NCBI GenBank assembly: GCA_902805655.1
Contig: CADCTF010000014.1
Span: 1-33,567 of the forward strand
Direction of reading: 5' to 3'
Length of the DNA: 33,567 nt
Origin: an uncultured Acidimicrobiales bacterium
GTDB lineage: Bacteria > Actinomycetota > Acidimicrobiia > Acidimicrobiales > CADCTF01
The notes beneath the pieces are model-generated. The model did not search any database. It had not been told where the DNA came from and saw only the letters and a program-made list of their open reading frames with translations. Within the stretch, counting starts at the first letter, position 1, and each line of letters starts with the position of its first letter. A program made the position numbers and the translations under genes. Of this stretch, positions 15,450-23,368 are shown one piece after another.

Positions 15450-18080
15450 CTACCCGGCGCCGAAGCAGACGAAGGGTCCCCCGGCGTCCAGCCCGGCTTG
15501 AACCTTTGCCAGCGCGACGGCGGCGGTGTCGCCCGCGATGATCCGATCGTGGAACGCCACCGAGGTGGCCGCAGCCACCTCGTCGGGCACCGGCAGCACA
15601 CTGGCCACCAGCGTCGCGGTGCCCAGACTCAGGAAGGCGCTCACCACCCCGAGCACCTCGTTGCCCGGCCGCACCTCCGAGCGCCCGACATCGCAGGCGG
15701 AGAGCACCACCAGCCGGGGCAGTCGCGACATGGCCTCCAGCTCGTAGACGGTCAGGGCGCCGTCTGCGAGCGTGAGCGACGAGAACATCGGGTTGTCGCT
15801 GCGGAAGTGGCCGTGGGCGGCGATGTGGGCCACGTCCGCCTGCTGGAGCGCGTCCCCCACTGTGACCACCGTCGCCGACGATGCGGTCAGCACGTCGGCC
15901 CGGGGGTACCTCTCGTGCAGCTCGCCGATCTCTGCCTCCGCACCGGCCAGACCCGGCCCGGCCACCAGTGCGATCGCCTGGCCAGTCGGCGCGACGTCCA
16001 CGGCTCGAAGCCATGCCTTCACCGACGGCACGACGGTGACGGGTCGGTCGCGACAGCCGGCGAGCGCCGCCCAGGGCAAGGCGTGCAGCGGGCCCGACGG
16101 CACGACGACGACGGGTCGTGACCGGTCGGGCACCGACGTCAGCAGCGCGGCGTCCAGTCGTGCGGCCGCCGCCGCCGCGCTCGATCTCGCCGCGGCGCGT
16201 GAGGCAGGCCGGGTGCGTGGCGACAGTGCCCGCGCCAAGCCGAAGCGGAGGGTGGCGACGTCGTCGGCGAGTGGATCGACCGGTCCGATGTGGCACACCG
16301 ACGCTCGGCGCGACTCGACGGTCAGGACGCTGAGCTGACCGGAGTGCTCGATGAACTCGACCAGCACGGCGGCACCGAGGCGCGATCGCACGTCACGGAG
16401 CCGCGGCGGGCCGGCGTGGCCGGGGAGGGGCTCCGCGGAGCCGGACACGAGCCGGGCCCGACGGGTGACCTTCTGCTCCAGCAGGGACTGGAGCCGGCTG
16501 GCGTCGGCGACGTCGTGGCCGGCCAGGGTGTCGTCGCGAAGCTGCGAGGCGACATGGCGCAGCTGCGCCAGGTCCTCCGCCAGCTCGGGATCCGACGGCG
16601 GTCGGGCGGGTGGCAACGAGACTGCGTTCGCACGCCACATCTCCGCCCATGCGAGCACCGTGGCCGGCCTGGCATCGAGCATCGCCAGCTCCATCCCCAG
16701 CTCGGCCACCTCGACGGCGTTGCCGGTCGACGAGGTCCGCAGATCGGTGGCTCCGAGCACGGCGGCCCCCTGCGTCGCGGCCGCGAGCGCCCGGCGTGCC
16801 GCTCGGCGCGCACCTTGCGGGTCTCCCTCCCAGGCCCGGCGCAACGCCTCCGCGTGCCAGCCCGGCGTTCGCGCCCGAGCCAGGCGGCTGTGCCGGAACT
16901 GTCCTCCCAGCTCGAGCGCTCGGCGCACGACCGGTGCATCACCGGCGGCGATGGCGACTCGACCGGCCATCACGGCCGCCTCGGCGGCTTCGATCACCCA
17001 ACCCTGACGGGCCAGCTCGAGCGCGACCTCGAGTGCAGCCCCAGGCCGTGGAGGGTGGCCGCCGCGAACCTCGGCGCGCACCCTGACGGCCCGAGCCACG
17101 GCCGACCAGGGCGGGCGGGCCTGGGCTTCGAACGCCGTCTCGGCCGCCGACGCGGCCGCAGCCGCCTGCACGAAGTCGCCGGCGATCTCGCAGGCTCTGG
17201 CCCGCAGCAGGCTGGCTTCCGCCGCATCCGCGAGCTGTCCCCCTGCCCTCAGCTCGTGCTCGGCATCCGTGGCCGCCCGCAACGCCTCGGGCGCCAGCCG
17301 GGCCGCGAGGAGGGCCTCGCACTCGTCGAGTCGGGCGTTCGGCCGGCGGACGCCCAGGCGCTCGTAGTCGGCGCGGGCCGCCGCGAAGAGCCGGAGGGCC
17401 TGCACGAGATCGCCCCTCCTGGCGGAGACGAAGCCACGGTTGTGCCCGCAATCCGCCGCGAAGAGGTCCATGCCGTTGCGCCGAAACAGGCGCTCGGCGA
17501 TGTCGAGGTCTCGCAGCGCCGCCGCGAACTCGCCGGCGTAGCCCTGCATGACGCCGCGATTGGCCCGCGTCCTGGCCTCGGTCAGCTCGTCGCCGCACGC
17601 CTCGGCCCCGGCCAGTGCCACCTCGAAGGAGGAGAGCGCCTCCGGAACCCGGCCCAAGCGCTGCAGCACGGCCCCGCGCTGCATCGCCGCAGGGGCGGCG
17701 TCACCTCCCGACAGTGACCCGAGCGCGATGTCCAGCTGCGCCAGGGCCCCCTCGGCATCACCACTCGCCATCAGCACCGAAGCCAGGCTCCCCCGCGCCA
17801 GACCCGCCGCGCGCGAAGCCGTGACGGGACCCGCCATGGCGATGGCCTCTTCCAACGATCGACGTGCGTCGTCGATGCGACCCTGCTCCCGCCACGCCAG
17901 GGCCTGGGCGCGAAGGGCGGTCGACGCAGCTTCTGTGTCACTCGCGGCCAGAGCGTCGGCCAGGACGCTCCTTGCCTGCCGCAGTGCCCCAGCTGGATCC
18001 TCACCGCTGCGGCCCAGCGCCGACTCGGCTTGTTCGAGCAGGCTTGGGCGTGGGGCCGAAGCGCCTACAGCGTGATCCAC
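15450..18080 (-). CDS. TPR-CHAT caspase-like protease
   Basis: An 876-aa protein. Residues 10 to about 420 are Ala-rich helical repeats of TPR type (e.g. ALAWREQGRIDDARRSLEEA, MQRGAVLQRLGRVPEALSSF). A helical middle follows to about 540. The C-terminal CHAT domain has VVVVPSGPLHALPWAALAG, HIAAHGHF with catalytic H756 and LVVLSACDVG with C796, then LGTATLVASVLPVPD and a short end. His and Cys spacing and motifs fit an active clan CD protease. The start ATG (18080) lies 16 bases inside the preceding gene and is therefore translationally coupled. CHAT proteases cut protein partners and are used in regulated proteolysis or immunity. TPR-CHAT with an ECF sigma gene suggests control of transcription by cleavage. 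There is no membrane segment, so it acts in the cytoplasm. The natural substrate is unknown. Confidence 0.93.
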   Translation of the reverse strand: MDHAVGASAPRPSLLEQAESALGRSGEDPAGALRQARSVLADALAASDTEAASTALRAQALAWREQGRIDDARRSLEEAIAMAGPVTASRAAGLARGSLASVLMASGDAEGALAQLDIALGSLSGGDAAPAAMQRGAVLQRLGRVPEALSSFEVALAGAEACGDELTEARTRANRGVMQGYAGEFAAALRDLDIAERLFRRNGMDLFAADCGHNRGFVSARRGDLVQALRLFAAARADYERLGVRRPNARLDECEALLAARLAPEALRAATDAEHELRAGGQLADAAEASLLRARACEIAGDFVQAAAAASAAETAFEAQARPPWSAVARAVRVRAEVRGGHPPRPGAALEVALELARQGWVIEAAEAAVMAGRVAIAAGDAPVVRRALELGGQFRHSRLARARTPGWHAEALRRAWEGDPQGARRAARRALAAATQGAAVLGATDLRTSSTGNAVEVAELGMELAMLDARPATVLAWAEMWRANAVSLPPARPPSDPELAEDLAQLRHVASQLRDDTLAGHDVADASRLQSLLEQKVTRRARLVSGSAEPLPGHAGPPRLRDVRSRLGAAVLVEFIEHSGQLSVLTVESRRASVCHIGPVDPLADDVATLRFGLARALSPRTRPASRAAARSSAAAAAARLDAALLTSVPDRSRPVVVVPSGPLHALPWAALAGCRDRPVTVVPSVKAWLRAVDVAPTGQAIALVAGPGLAGAEAEIGELHERYPRADVLTASSATVVTVGDALQQADVAHIAAHGHFRSDNPMFSSLTLADGALTVYELEAMSRLPRLVVLSACDVGRSEVRPGNEVLGVVSAFLSLGTATLVASVLPVPDEVAAATSVAFHDRIIAGDTAAVALAKVQAGLDAGGPFVCFGAG

Positions 18081-18517
18081 TCGGTCACGATCGCCGGACC
18101 GAACCCAGCATCGACGCGCATGCGGAAGGGCCCAGCTCCGGCGGGGGCGGTGAAGTGCCCTTCGGCGTCGGTCGTCACCGTGGTCGTCCGTCCGCTCGCC
18201 TGCACTTCCACGGCACCTGGCTGGGCGGGCACCAGCTGGCCGATCAGCTGGCTTCCCCCGTCGAGCATGTCGACCTCGATCGTGAGGCCGGGGCTCTCGA
18301 AGGTGAGCTGACGGTCGGCGGTGCCACGCACGCCGCCGCTGCTGAGCTCGAGAAGAGAGTCGAAGGCCAGCTCGGCCAGATCAGAGTCGATCGTGCGCCA
18401 CACGAACGCCTCGTTCGCCGCCGCGAGCACCGCCGAGGGCACCGGATCGCAGCGACCGATCACCTCCCGCAGCTCGGCCATCAGCTGGTCGTCGTCGTCC
18501 GGGAGATCGAACGTCAT
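18065..18517 (-). CDS. 150-aa linker protein between ECF sigma factor and CHAT protease
   Basis: Function not established. Residues 1 to about 70 are acidic and mostly helical: MTFDLPDDDDQLMAELREVI, then AANEAFVWRTIDSDLAELAFDS. Residues about 75-150 are short strands (RQLTFESPGLTIEVDM, VEVQASGRTTTVTTDAEGHF, RMRVDAG) of a beta-sandwich resembling carboxypeptidase-regulatory-like domains. ATG 18517 overlaps the sigma factor stop (ATGA), and its 3' end overlaps the CHAT start by 16 bases. The position between an ECF sigma factor and a protease makes it a candidate anti-sigma factor or adaptor cut by the CHAT enzyme. It lacks the zinc motif of common ZAS anti-sigma factors and has no membrane segment. 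Confidence 0.82.
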   Translation of the reverse strand: MTFDLPDDDDQLMAELREVIGRCDPVPSAVLAAANEAFVWRTIDSDLAELAFDSLLELSSGGVRGTADRQLTFESPGLTIEVDMLDGGSQLIGQLVPAQPGAVEVQASGRTTTVTTDAEGHFTAPAGAGPFRMRVDAGFGPAIVTEWITL

Positions 18518-19092
18518 CTGGCCACCTCGATCGGTCGGTTGGGCTCGTCGTCGGTCTCGAACGCGGTGCGCATGCGGTCGAGGCAGCGCGCCCGCCGGGG
18601 GCCGATGCTTCCCACCGGCATGTCGAGGACCTCGCTCACCTCGGCATAGCTGGGCGCCGGGTCGCTCATCAGCACTCGGAGCAGGGCACGGCAAAGCGCC
18701 GGCAGCCCTTGGAATGCGTGGGAGACAGCCGCGTCCCTTTCCCGCCGAAGAACAGGAAGCTCGGGCTGGCCGTCTTCGGAGGTGATGTCCTCACCAAGGT
18801 CCATGCCGCTGGGAATCTGGCGCTGTCCTCTACGGAGCACTCGCAGCGACTCACGACGCGCTGTCGTTGCGAGCCAGGCGCCGACCCGATCGGGGTCTCG
18901 AAGGCACGCCAGGTTCTCCGCCAGGCGCAACCAGCTGGTCTGCACCACATCGGCGGCATCCGCCGTGTCGAGCCCGTATCCGCGAGCCACGGACCAGACC
19001 AGGCCAGAGTACTGCTGCACCAGCTCGTTCCACGCCTTGGCGTCTCCGCCGGCGGCACGCCCTACCACGTGACCCAGCTCCAACGTGCTCAC
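18514..19092 (-). CDS. ECF-type RNA polymerase sigma factor
   Basis: Alternative sigma factor of the extracytoplasmic-function class, 192 aa, from GTG 19092. Region 2: ELVQQYSGLVWSVARGYGLDTADAADVVQTSWLRLAENL (given by its conserved parts: the WSVARGYG and DAADVVQTSW elements) at about residues 20-60. Region 4: LPALCRALLRVLM, SYAEVSEVLDMPVGSIGPRRARCLDRMR at about 130-180, with a typical helix-turn-helix. Regions are separated by a short acidic linker. The C-terminal tail is brief. It is the first gene of the ECF-linker-CHAT operon; the ATGA overlap with the next gene implies coupled synthesis. The start is chosen because upstream codons read through an AT-rich, probably noncoding region. Target promoters are unknown, though the divergent region is the first candidate. 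Confidence 0.93.
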   Translation of the reverse strand: MSTLELGHVVGRAAGGDAKAWNELVQQYSGLVWSVARGYGLDTADAADVVQTSWLRLAENLACLRDPDRVGAWLATTARRESLRVLRRGQRQIPSGMDLGEDITSEDGQPELPVLRRERDAAVSHAFQGLPALCRALLRVLMSDPAPSYAEVSEVLDMPVGSIGPRRARCLDRMRTAFETDDEPNRPIEVAR

Positions 19093-19173
19093 GGAGAAAT
19101 TGTACGGGAGTTCTGTATCAAGCGGCCTGCAGCTCGCTCTTGTGTCACGAACAACCCCACAAGGAGAATCGCA
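19093..19173. promoter_or_regulatory. Divergent promoter region between ECF sigma factor and 34-aa peptide
   Basis: About 80 noncoding bases, less GC-rich than its surroundings, separate the two divergent start codons. It contains TTGTACGGGAGTTCTG and TATCAAG near 19100-19122. On the plus strand a perfect AAGGAG ribosome binding site at 19161-19166 serves the peptide gene. No promoter of either class can be assigned with confidence. Both sides could be controlled by the ECF factor. Confidence 0.45.
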
Positions 19174-19278
19174 ATGCGCTTCGCTCGCACGCTCTTCAGC
19201 CGCCGTGTCCTCGTTTCTTGCGGAGCACTGGGGGCGGCATGGGTTGCGGCCGGCGCACCCGTCTACTTCGGAATGTGA
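19174..19278 (+). CDS. 34-aa membrane-peptide gene divergent from the ECF-CHAT operon
   Basis: A short gene with a textbook ribosome binding site (AAGGAG, 7 bases before ATG 19174). The product has a basic N-terminus with two adjacent arginines (MRFARTLFSRR), one hydrophobic segment (VLVSCGALGAAWVAAG) and the end APVYFGM. This is the shape of a single-pass membrane peptide or a leader without a mature chain. The arginine pair resembles a Tat signal, but the consensus is incomplete. Its stop, TGA 19276-19278, overlaps the GTG of the following DUF5317-like gene (GTGA). Unlike other frames here, it keeps its ribosome binding site and amphipathic layout, so I regard it as real. Function unknown. 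Confidence 0.72.
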   Translation: MRFARTLFSRRVLVSCGALGAAWVAAGAPVYFGM

Positions 19279-19877
19279 TCCAGATCCACCACCGTCCCCC
19301 GGGTGGTGTGGTCGCGGGCCACGGGAGAGTGGACCGGGGCGATGCCCGCGCCCTCGTCCGCCTCCCCTGGCTCGCCGCACTCGCCGCCGCCCTTCAGCTG
19401 CTCGCCGGCCTGGCCTGGCTCCAAGCGACCGGGTTCGCCTCGGAAGCAGTGCTCACCAGCCACGTGCTCGTCGCCATCTGGTTCGTCGCGAACGCGATCG
19501 GCCGTCATGGGCTGCTACGGCACGCCATGGCGATCGCCGCGTTCGGATGGATGTTGAACGTGGCCGTGATGCTTCCCAACGGCGGGATGCCGGTGTCCTC
19601 CGAAGCTCGCGCCTCGATCGGATTCGCGGACGCCGACGTCACCGTGGGGCAGCTCTCGAAGCACGTCGAGCTGACCGACAGCACCGTCCTTCCGGCCCTC
19701 GCCGACGTCCACCCCCTGCCACAGCTCGGAATGGTCTACAGCGCCGGTGACGTCGTCCTGGCGCTCGGCCTGATTCTCGCCGTTGGTGCCATCGTCCTGC
19801 CCCGAAGGGCAGCGAGCGGCACCGCGCACGACCCACGGATAGGACGACTCGAGGTGGCCACGACCCATGTCCAGTAG
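19275..19877 (+). CDS. DUF5317-like membrane protein
   Basis: The 200-aa product carries hydrophobic segments around LVRLPWLAALAAALQLLAGL, SHVLVAIWFVANAIG, AIAAFGWMLNVAVMLP and YSAGDVVLALGLILAVGAIVLP. The phrase LPNGGMPVSSEARASIG and the following acidic and HVELTDSTVLPALAD stretches match the DUF5317 pattern (asparagine followed by GMPVS). Function of the family is unknown. The start GTG 19275 overlaps the stop of the 34-aa peptide gene, giving a coupled pair; a GTG at 19308 is another possibility. The pair is divergent from the ECF-CHAT operon and may be part of the same regulon, which is inferred from layout only. Confidence 0.75.
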   Translation: MIQIHHRPPGGVVAGHGRVDRGDARALVRLPWLAALAAALQLLAGLAWLQATGFASEAVLTSHVLVAIWFVANAIGRHGLLRHAMAIAAFGWMLNVAVMLPNGGMPVSSEARASIGFADADVTVGQLSKHVELTDSTVLPALADVHPLPQLGMVYSAGDVVLALGLILAVGAIVLPRRAASGTAHDPRIGRLEVATTHVQ

Positions 19878-19894
19878 ACCGACCCGGCCGAGGC

Positions 19895-20341
19895 CTATCC
19901 AGCCTCGAAAGCCAGGCGAGCGGCCAGGGTCGCTCCGAGCTCCCCACAGGCGCTCAACGCGTCACTGACGGCCGGCCCGACGAGCTCGACGGGTTGGTGG
20001 GCCAGCCGCCAGCCGAGCCCCGTGGTGATTCTCGTCACGGCTCGCACCGCGCCGGCCGTGTCGTCGTTGCCGTGCACCAACAGCCCGTAGGGGCGACCGG
20101 TCGTCGCGTCGAGGCACGGGTAGTAGATCGAGTCGAAGAAGTGCTTGAGCGCACCCGACATGTATCCGAAGTTGGCCGGCGTCGCCAGCACGAAGCCGTC
20201 CGCTTCCATCACCTCGACTGCGCCGGCCACCAGGGCAGGCCGGCTGACCACCTCCACCCCTTCGATGCTCGGGTCGCCGGCCCCACCGAGCACCGCCTCC
20301 AGCAGCGCATGCGCGGTCGGCGAAGGGGTGTGGTGCACCAC
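19895..20341 (-). CDS. Flavodoxin-fold NAD(P)H-dependent FMN reductase-like protein
   Basis: Flavin-binding oxidoreductase of the flavodoxin-like fold. The N-terminal phosphate-loop region PRLLVVHHTPSPTAHALLEAV and FVLATPANFGYMSGALKHFFDSIYYPC (the loop that contacts the isoalloxazine ring and the following helix, shown here by its conserved elements) fit the family. About 148 aa from GTG 20341. The true start could be slightly upstream because the in-frame residues PLPRLL also look like the family's first strand. It lies immediately downstream of the Nudix gene on the same strand. The electron acceptor or substrate is unknown. Confidence 0.8.
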   Translation of the reverse strand: MVHHTPSPTAHALLEAVLGGAGDPSIEGVEVVSRPALVAGAVEVMEADGFVLATPANFGYMSGALKHFFDSIYYPCLDATTGRPYGLLVHGNDDTAGAVRAVTRITTGLGWRLAHQPVELVGPAVSDALSACGELGATLAARLAFEAG

Positions 20342-20370
20342 CAGGAGACGAGGCAGCGGTCGGGCTCCGA

Positions 20371-20880
20371 CTACCGGTCGGAGGTGTCGGGCTGCAGGCC
20401 GAGGTGGGTCAGCGCGGCGTCGAAGGCGTCGAACAGCTCGAGCCCGCCCAGCTCGTCGGGGGTGACCCACCGAACCTCGGAGGTCTCCCAGCTGAGCGGC
20501 CCCGGTGGCTCGAAGCGTTCGTCCACGTCGAGGATGTAGGTCGTGTACGACCAGCCCCCGTGGTCGTCCTCGTACACGACGTCGAGCTCGAAGCGATCGA
20601 GGGCGACGCCGATCTCTTCCCGGAACTCCCGGAGCGCCCCTTCGAGCGGCTCCTCTCCGCCATCCAGCGCGCCCCCGGGGATCGCCCACGTGCCACCGCG
20701 ATGGCAGTGCTCGGAGCGACGGGCGAGGAAGTAGGCCACCGTGCCATCGGCATCGGTGTGGCGGACGAGCAGCCCCGCCGCCCCGAACCGACCCCAGCGC
20801 CGGGTGCCGTCTGCGAGGGTGATGAACCCGTCGCCGGAGGCCCGCGCCGGCGCCTCGGTGCCCTTGTCCGATGACTCCAT
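20371..20880 (-). CDS. Nudix hydrolase
   Basis: Hydrolyses nucleoside diphosphates linked to another group. The 169-aa protein has a complete Nudix box: GGALDGGEEPLEGALREF followed by REEIGV, matching G-x5-E-x7-R-E-U-x-E-E-x-G-U. Flanking strands (AAGLLVRHTDADGTVAYFLARR; VVYEDDHGGWSYTTYILDV in parts) fit the fold. ATG 20880. The layout of an N-terminal strand followed by GTWAIPGGAL suggests an ADP-ribose- or MutT-like member, but substrate cannot be assigned. Only about 60 bases separate it from the divergent sugar dehydrogenase gene. Confidence 0.93.
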   Translation of the reverse strand: MESSDKGTEAPARASGDGFITLADGTRRWGRFGAAGLLVRHTDADGTVAYFLARRSEHCHRGGTWAIPGGALDGGEEPLEGALREFREEIGVALDRFELDVVYEDDHGGWSYTTYILDVDERFEPPGPLSWETSEVRWVTPDELGGLELFDAFDAALTHLGLQPDTSDR

Positions 20881-20940
20881 GCCGCCAGGCTACCGCCGGG
20901 GTCGCCGATCGGTCCCGGACGCCGTGGGTAGTTTGTCGCC

Positions 20941-22260
20941 ATGATCCCCGGGCCCCGCATCACCGTGCTGGGCACCGGCTACCTCGGCGCCACCCATGCG
21001 GTGTGCATGGCCGAGCTCGGCTTCGACGTGGTCGGGATGGACGTCGACGAGGCCAAGATCGCCAAGCTGGCCTCGGGTGAGGTGCCCTTCTTCGAGCCCG
21101 GCCTGCCCGAGCTGCTGGCCAAGAACCTGGACACCGGCCGGCTGCGCTTCACCACCTCCTACGACGAAGCGGCGGCCCACGGGGACGTGCACTTCGTGTG
21201 CGTGGGCACGCCGTCCAAGCCGGGTGAGATGGCCGCCGACCTCTCCTACGTCGACGCGGTGATGGACGGCCTCCTGCCGCGGTTGTCCCGCCCCTGCCTG
21301 GTGGTGGGCAAGTCCACCGTGCCGGCCGGCACCGCGGCGCGCCTGGCCGAGCGGATCGCCCAGGAGGCCCCGGCCGGGGTCGAGCTGGCCTGGAACCCCG
21401 AGTTCCTGCGCGAGGGCTTCGCCATCGAGGACACCCTCACCCCCGACCGGCTGGTGTTCGGGGTGGCCAGCGCGGAAGCCGAGGCCACCCTGCGCTCGGT
21501 CTACGCCCCCATCATCGACGCCGGCGCGCCGGTGGTGGTGATGGGCTTCGCCACCGCCGAGCTGGCCAAGGTGGCGGCCAACGCCTTCCTGGCCACCAAG
21601 ATCTCCTTCATCAACGCCATGGCCGAGGTGTGCGAGGCCACCGGGGCCGACGTCACGCTCCTGTCCAAGGCCCTCTCCTACGACGACCGCATCGGCGGTC
21701 GGTTCCTCAACGCCGGGCTCGGCTTCGGCGGTGGGTGCCTGCCCAAGGACATGCGGGCCTTCATGGCTCGGGCCGGGGAGCTGGGCGTCGACCAGGCCCT
21801 GTCGTTCCTGCGGGAGGTCGATGCCATCAACCTGCGCCGCCGGGCCCGCATGGTCGACCTGGCCGCCGAGCTGGTGGGCGGCTCCTTCGGCGGCATGCGG
21901 GTGGCCGTGCTGGGCGCCGCGTTCAAGCCCGACAGCGACGACATCCGCGACTCTCCGGCCCTCGACGTGGCCGCCACCATCCAGCGCCGGGGCGCGGCCG
22001 TGTGCGTCTATGACCCGGCGGCCATGGACAACGCCAAGCGCGACTACCCGACCCTCGGCTACCGGGACTCGGCGCTCGAGGCGGCCAAGGGAGCGGACCT
22101 GGTGCTGCACCTCACCGAGTGGGCGGAGTTCCGGGAGATGGACCCCGAGGCGCTGGGCTCGGTGGTGTCGTCCCGCCAGATCGTCGACGGCCGCAATGCC
22201 CTGGACCCTGAGCTGTGGCGGGCCGCCGGGTGGGTCTACCGAGCCCTCGGGCGGCCCTGA
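20941..22260 (+). CDS. ugd: UDP-glucose/GDP-mannose 6-dehydrogenase family protein
   Basis: NAD-dependent enzyme that oxidises a nucleotide-sugar's C6 to the acid in two steps, e.g. UDP-glucose to UDP-glucuronate for capsule or cell-wall glycans. It is 439 aa, the usual length. The Rossmann motif GTGYLG is at 11-16 with VVGMDVD after it; the substrate-binding region has WNPEFLREGFAI (151-162); the active-site cysteine C266 is in GFGGGCLPKD; the C-terminal domain has VAVLGAAFKPDSDDIRDSPA. ATG 20941. It stands alone on its strand, with the histidine phosphatase gene convergent. Confidence 0.94.
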   Translation: MIPGPRITVLGTGYLGATHAVCMAELGFDVVGMDVDEAKIAKLASGEVPFFEPGLPELLAKNLDTGRLRFTTSYDEAAAHGDVHFVCVGTPSKPGEMAADLSYVDAVMDGLLPRLSRPCLVVGKSTVPAGTAARLAERIAQEAPAGVELAWNPEFLREGFAIEDTLTPDRLVFGVASAEAEATLRSVYAPIIDAGAPVVVMGFATAELAKVAANAFLATKISFINAMAEVCEATGADVTLLSKALSYDDRIGGRFLNAGLGFGGGCLPKDMRAFMARAGELGVDQALSFLREVDAINLRRRARMVDLAAELVGGSFGGMRVAVLGAAFKPDSDDIRDSPALDVAATIQRRGAAVCVYDPAAMDNAKRDYPTLGYRDSALEAAKGADLVLHLTEWAEFREMDPEALGSVVSSRQIVDGRNALDPELWRAAGWVYRALGRP

Positions 22261-22264
22261 AGGA

Positions 22265-22852
22265 CTACGAGAGGTCGTTCAGGTGGGCGAGGTGAGCCGT
22301 GTCGTTGAACGAGCGCAGTGACGGCCCGCTCCGCCCCTGACCGATGCGGCAGATCGAGGCCACGCCGAGGAACATGCGCCACGAGATCGAGTCGTCCACG
22401 TCGAGGGCCCAGGCGACCGCCGCCTTGATCGGGGAGACGTGGCTCACCACCACGACGTCCTGGTGCTCCGCCTCCTCCAGCAGCTCGCTGCAGGCCGACC
22501 GCACCCGCTCGCCCACGGCCACGAGGGACTCCCCTCCGGGTGGCACCCACCCTGGGTCGGCCCGCCAGCCGCGCCACGTCTCCTCCGGCACATCGGCCAT
22601 GCGGCGGCCCTCGAGCTCGCCGTAGCTGATCTCGATCCACCGGTCGTCGACCTCCACCGGGAGCCCGAGCATCTCGGCCGTCTCGCGAGCCCGTCGCAAC
22701 GGGCTGGAGATCACGCGGGTGGCGCCGCCGAGCACCGAGGCCAGTGCCGTCGCCTGGGCCAGGCCGAGCTCCGTGAGCTCCGGATCCGACCGGCCGAGGA
22801 GGCGTCCCTCAGCGTTGGTGATCGTCTGCCCATGGCGGGCGAGGATCAACAT
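22265..22852 (-). CDS. Histidine phosphatase (phosphoglycerate mutase superfamily)
   Basis: Phosphatase or mutase that uses a phosphohistidine. LARHGQT with His7 is the catalytic motif at the N-terminus, SSPLRRARETAE is the second Arg-containing motif, EISYGELEGR holds the general acid region and VVVVSHVSPIKA carries the second histidine. It is 195 aa with ATG 22852, whose start overlaps the last codons of the upstream membrane protein gene (22846-22852), so the two are coupled. The substrate cannot be told from sequence (cofactor-independent broad phosphatase, alpha-ribazole phosphatase and others share these motifs). Confidence 0.93.
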   Translation of the reverse strand: MLILARHGQTITNAEGRLLGRSDPELTELGLAQATALASVLGGATRVISSPLRRARETAEMLGLPVEVDDRWIEISYGELEGRRMADVPEETWRGWRADPGWVPPGGESLVAVGERVRSACSELLEEAEHQDVVVVSHVSPIKAAVAWALDVDDSISWRMFLGVASICRIGQGRSGPSLRSFNDTAHLAHLNDLS

Positions 22853-23364
22853 GCGGCTGCCTCGGACGGCGGTTCGGGGCGCAGCAGGTCGCGACTGAGC
22901 CGGCCGGTGCGCCGGAAGGCGTTCCGGCGCACCGGATCGTCCAGCCCGAAGCGGAACCAGCACCACGCCAGGGCGAGGGCGCCGGCGATCTCCATGGCGA
23001 TCGTCAGCCACAACGGGCGCTCCAAGCTCGGCAGGCCGCCCCCTGGCCGTTCGAGCCCGAAGAGGGGCCACCAGAAGGTGACGGTTCTCGTCCACATGCC
23101 GTCGAGCGCCAGATGGCAGAACGTTCCGATGGGCAGAGCCAGCAACCGGCGGCGGGCGTGCCGCCGGCCCCGAGTGCCGAGCATCACCAGCACCAGCAGC
23201 CCCACGCTGAAGACGAGCGTGTGGAGAACGCCCTCACCGCCGAAGGCCCCGTCGACCAGGTCGGGCATCACCGCGCCCAGCATCACCAGGCGGTAGTCGA
23301 TGGCGGTGTCCTTGAAGACGGCCCAGACGAGCACGAACGAGAACCCCGCGAACCAGAGCAGCAC
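22846..23364 (-). CDS. Membrane-bound metal-dependent hydrolase-like protein (YdjM/DUF457-like)
   Basis: A 172-aa membrane protein with about four hydrophobic segments. LVMLGAVMPDLVDGAFGG, GVLHTLVFSVGLLVLVML and GTFCHLALDGMWTRTVTFWWPL place Asp and His residues as in the YdjM/PF04307 family of membrane hydrolase-like proteins. The C-terminus is basic (RRNAFRRTGRLSRDLLR). The start MLLWFAGFSFVL (ATG 23364) follows the stop of the zinc-ribbon gene by only 4 bases. Biochemical activity is unproven even in relatives. Confidence 0.82.
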   Translation of the reverse strand: MLLWFAGFSFVLVWAVFKDTAIDYRLVMLGAVMPDLVDGAFGGEGVLHTLVFSVGLLVLVMLGTRGRRHARRRLLALPIGTFCHLALDGMWTRTVTFWWPLFGLERPGGGLPSLERPLWLTIAMEIAGALALAWCWFRFGLDDPVRRNAFRRTGRLSRDLLRPEPPSEAAAC

Positions 23365-23368
23365 TGCG

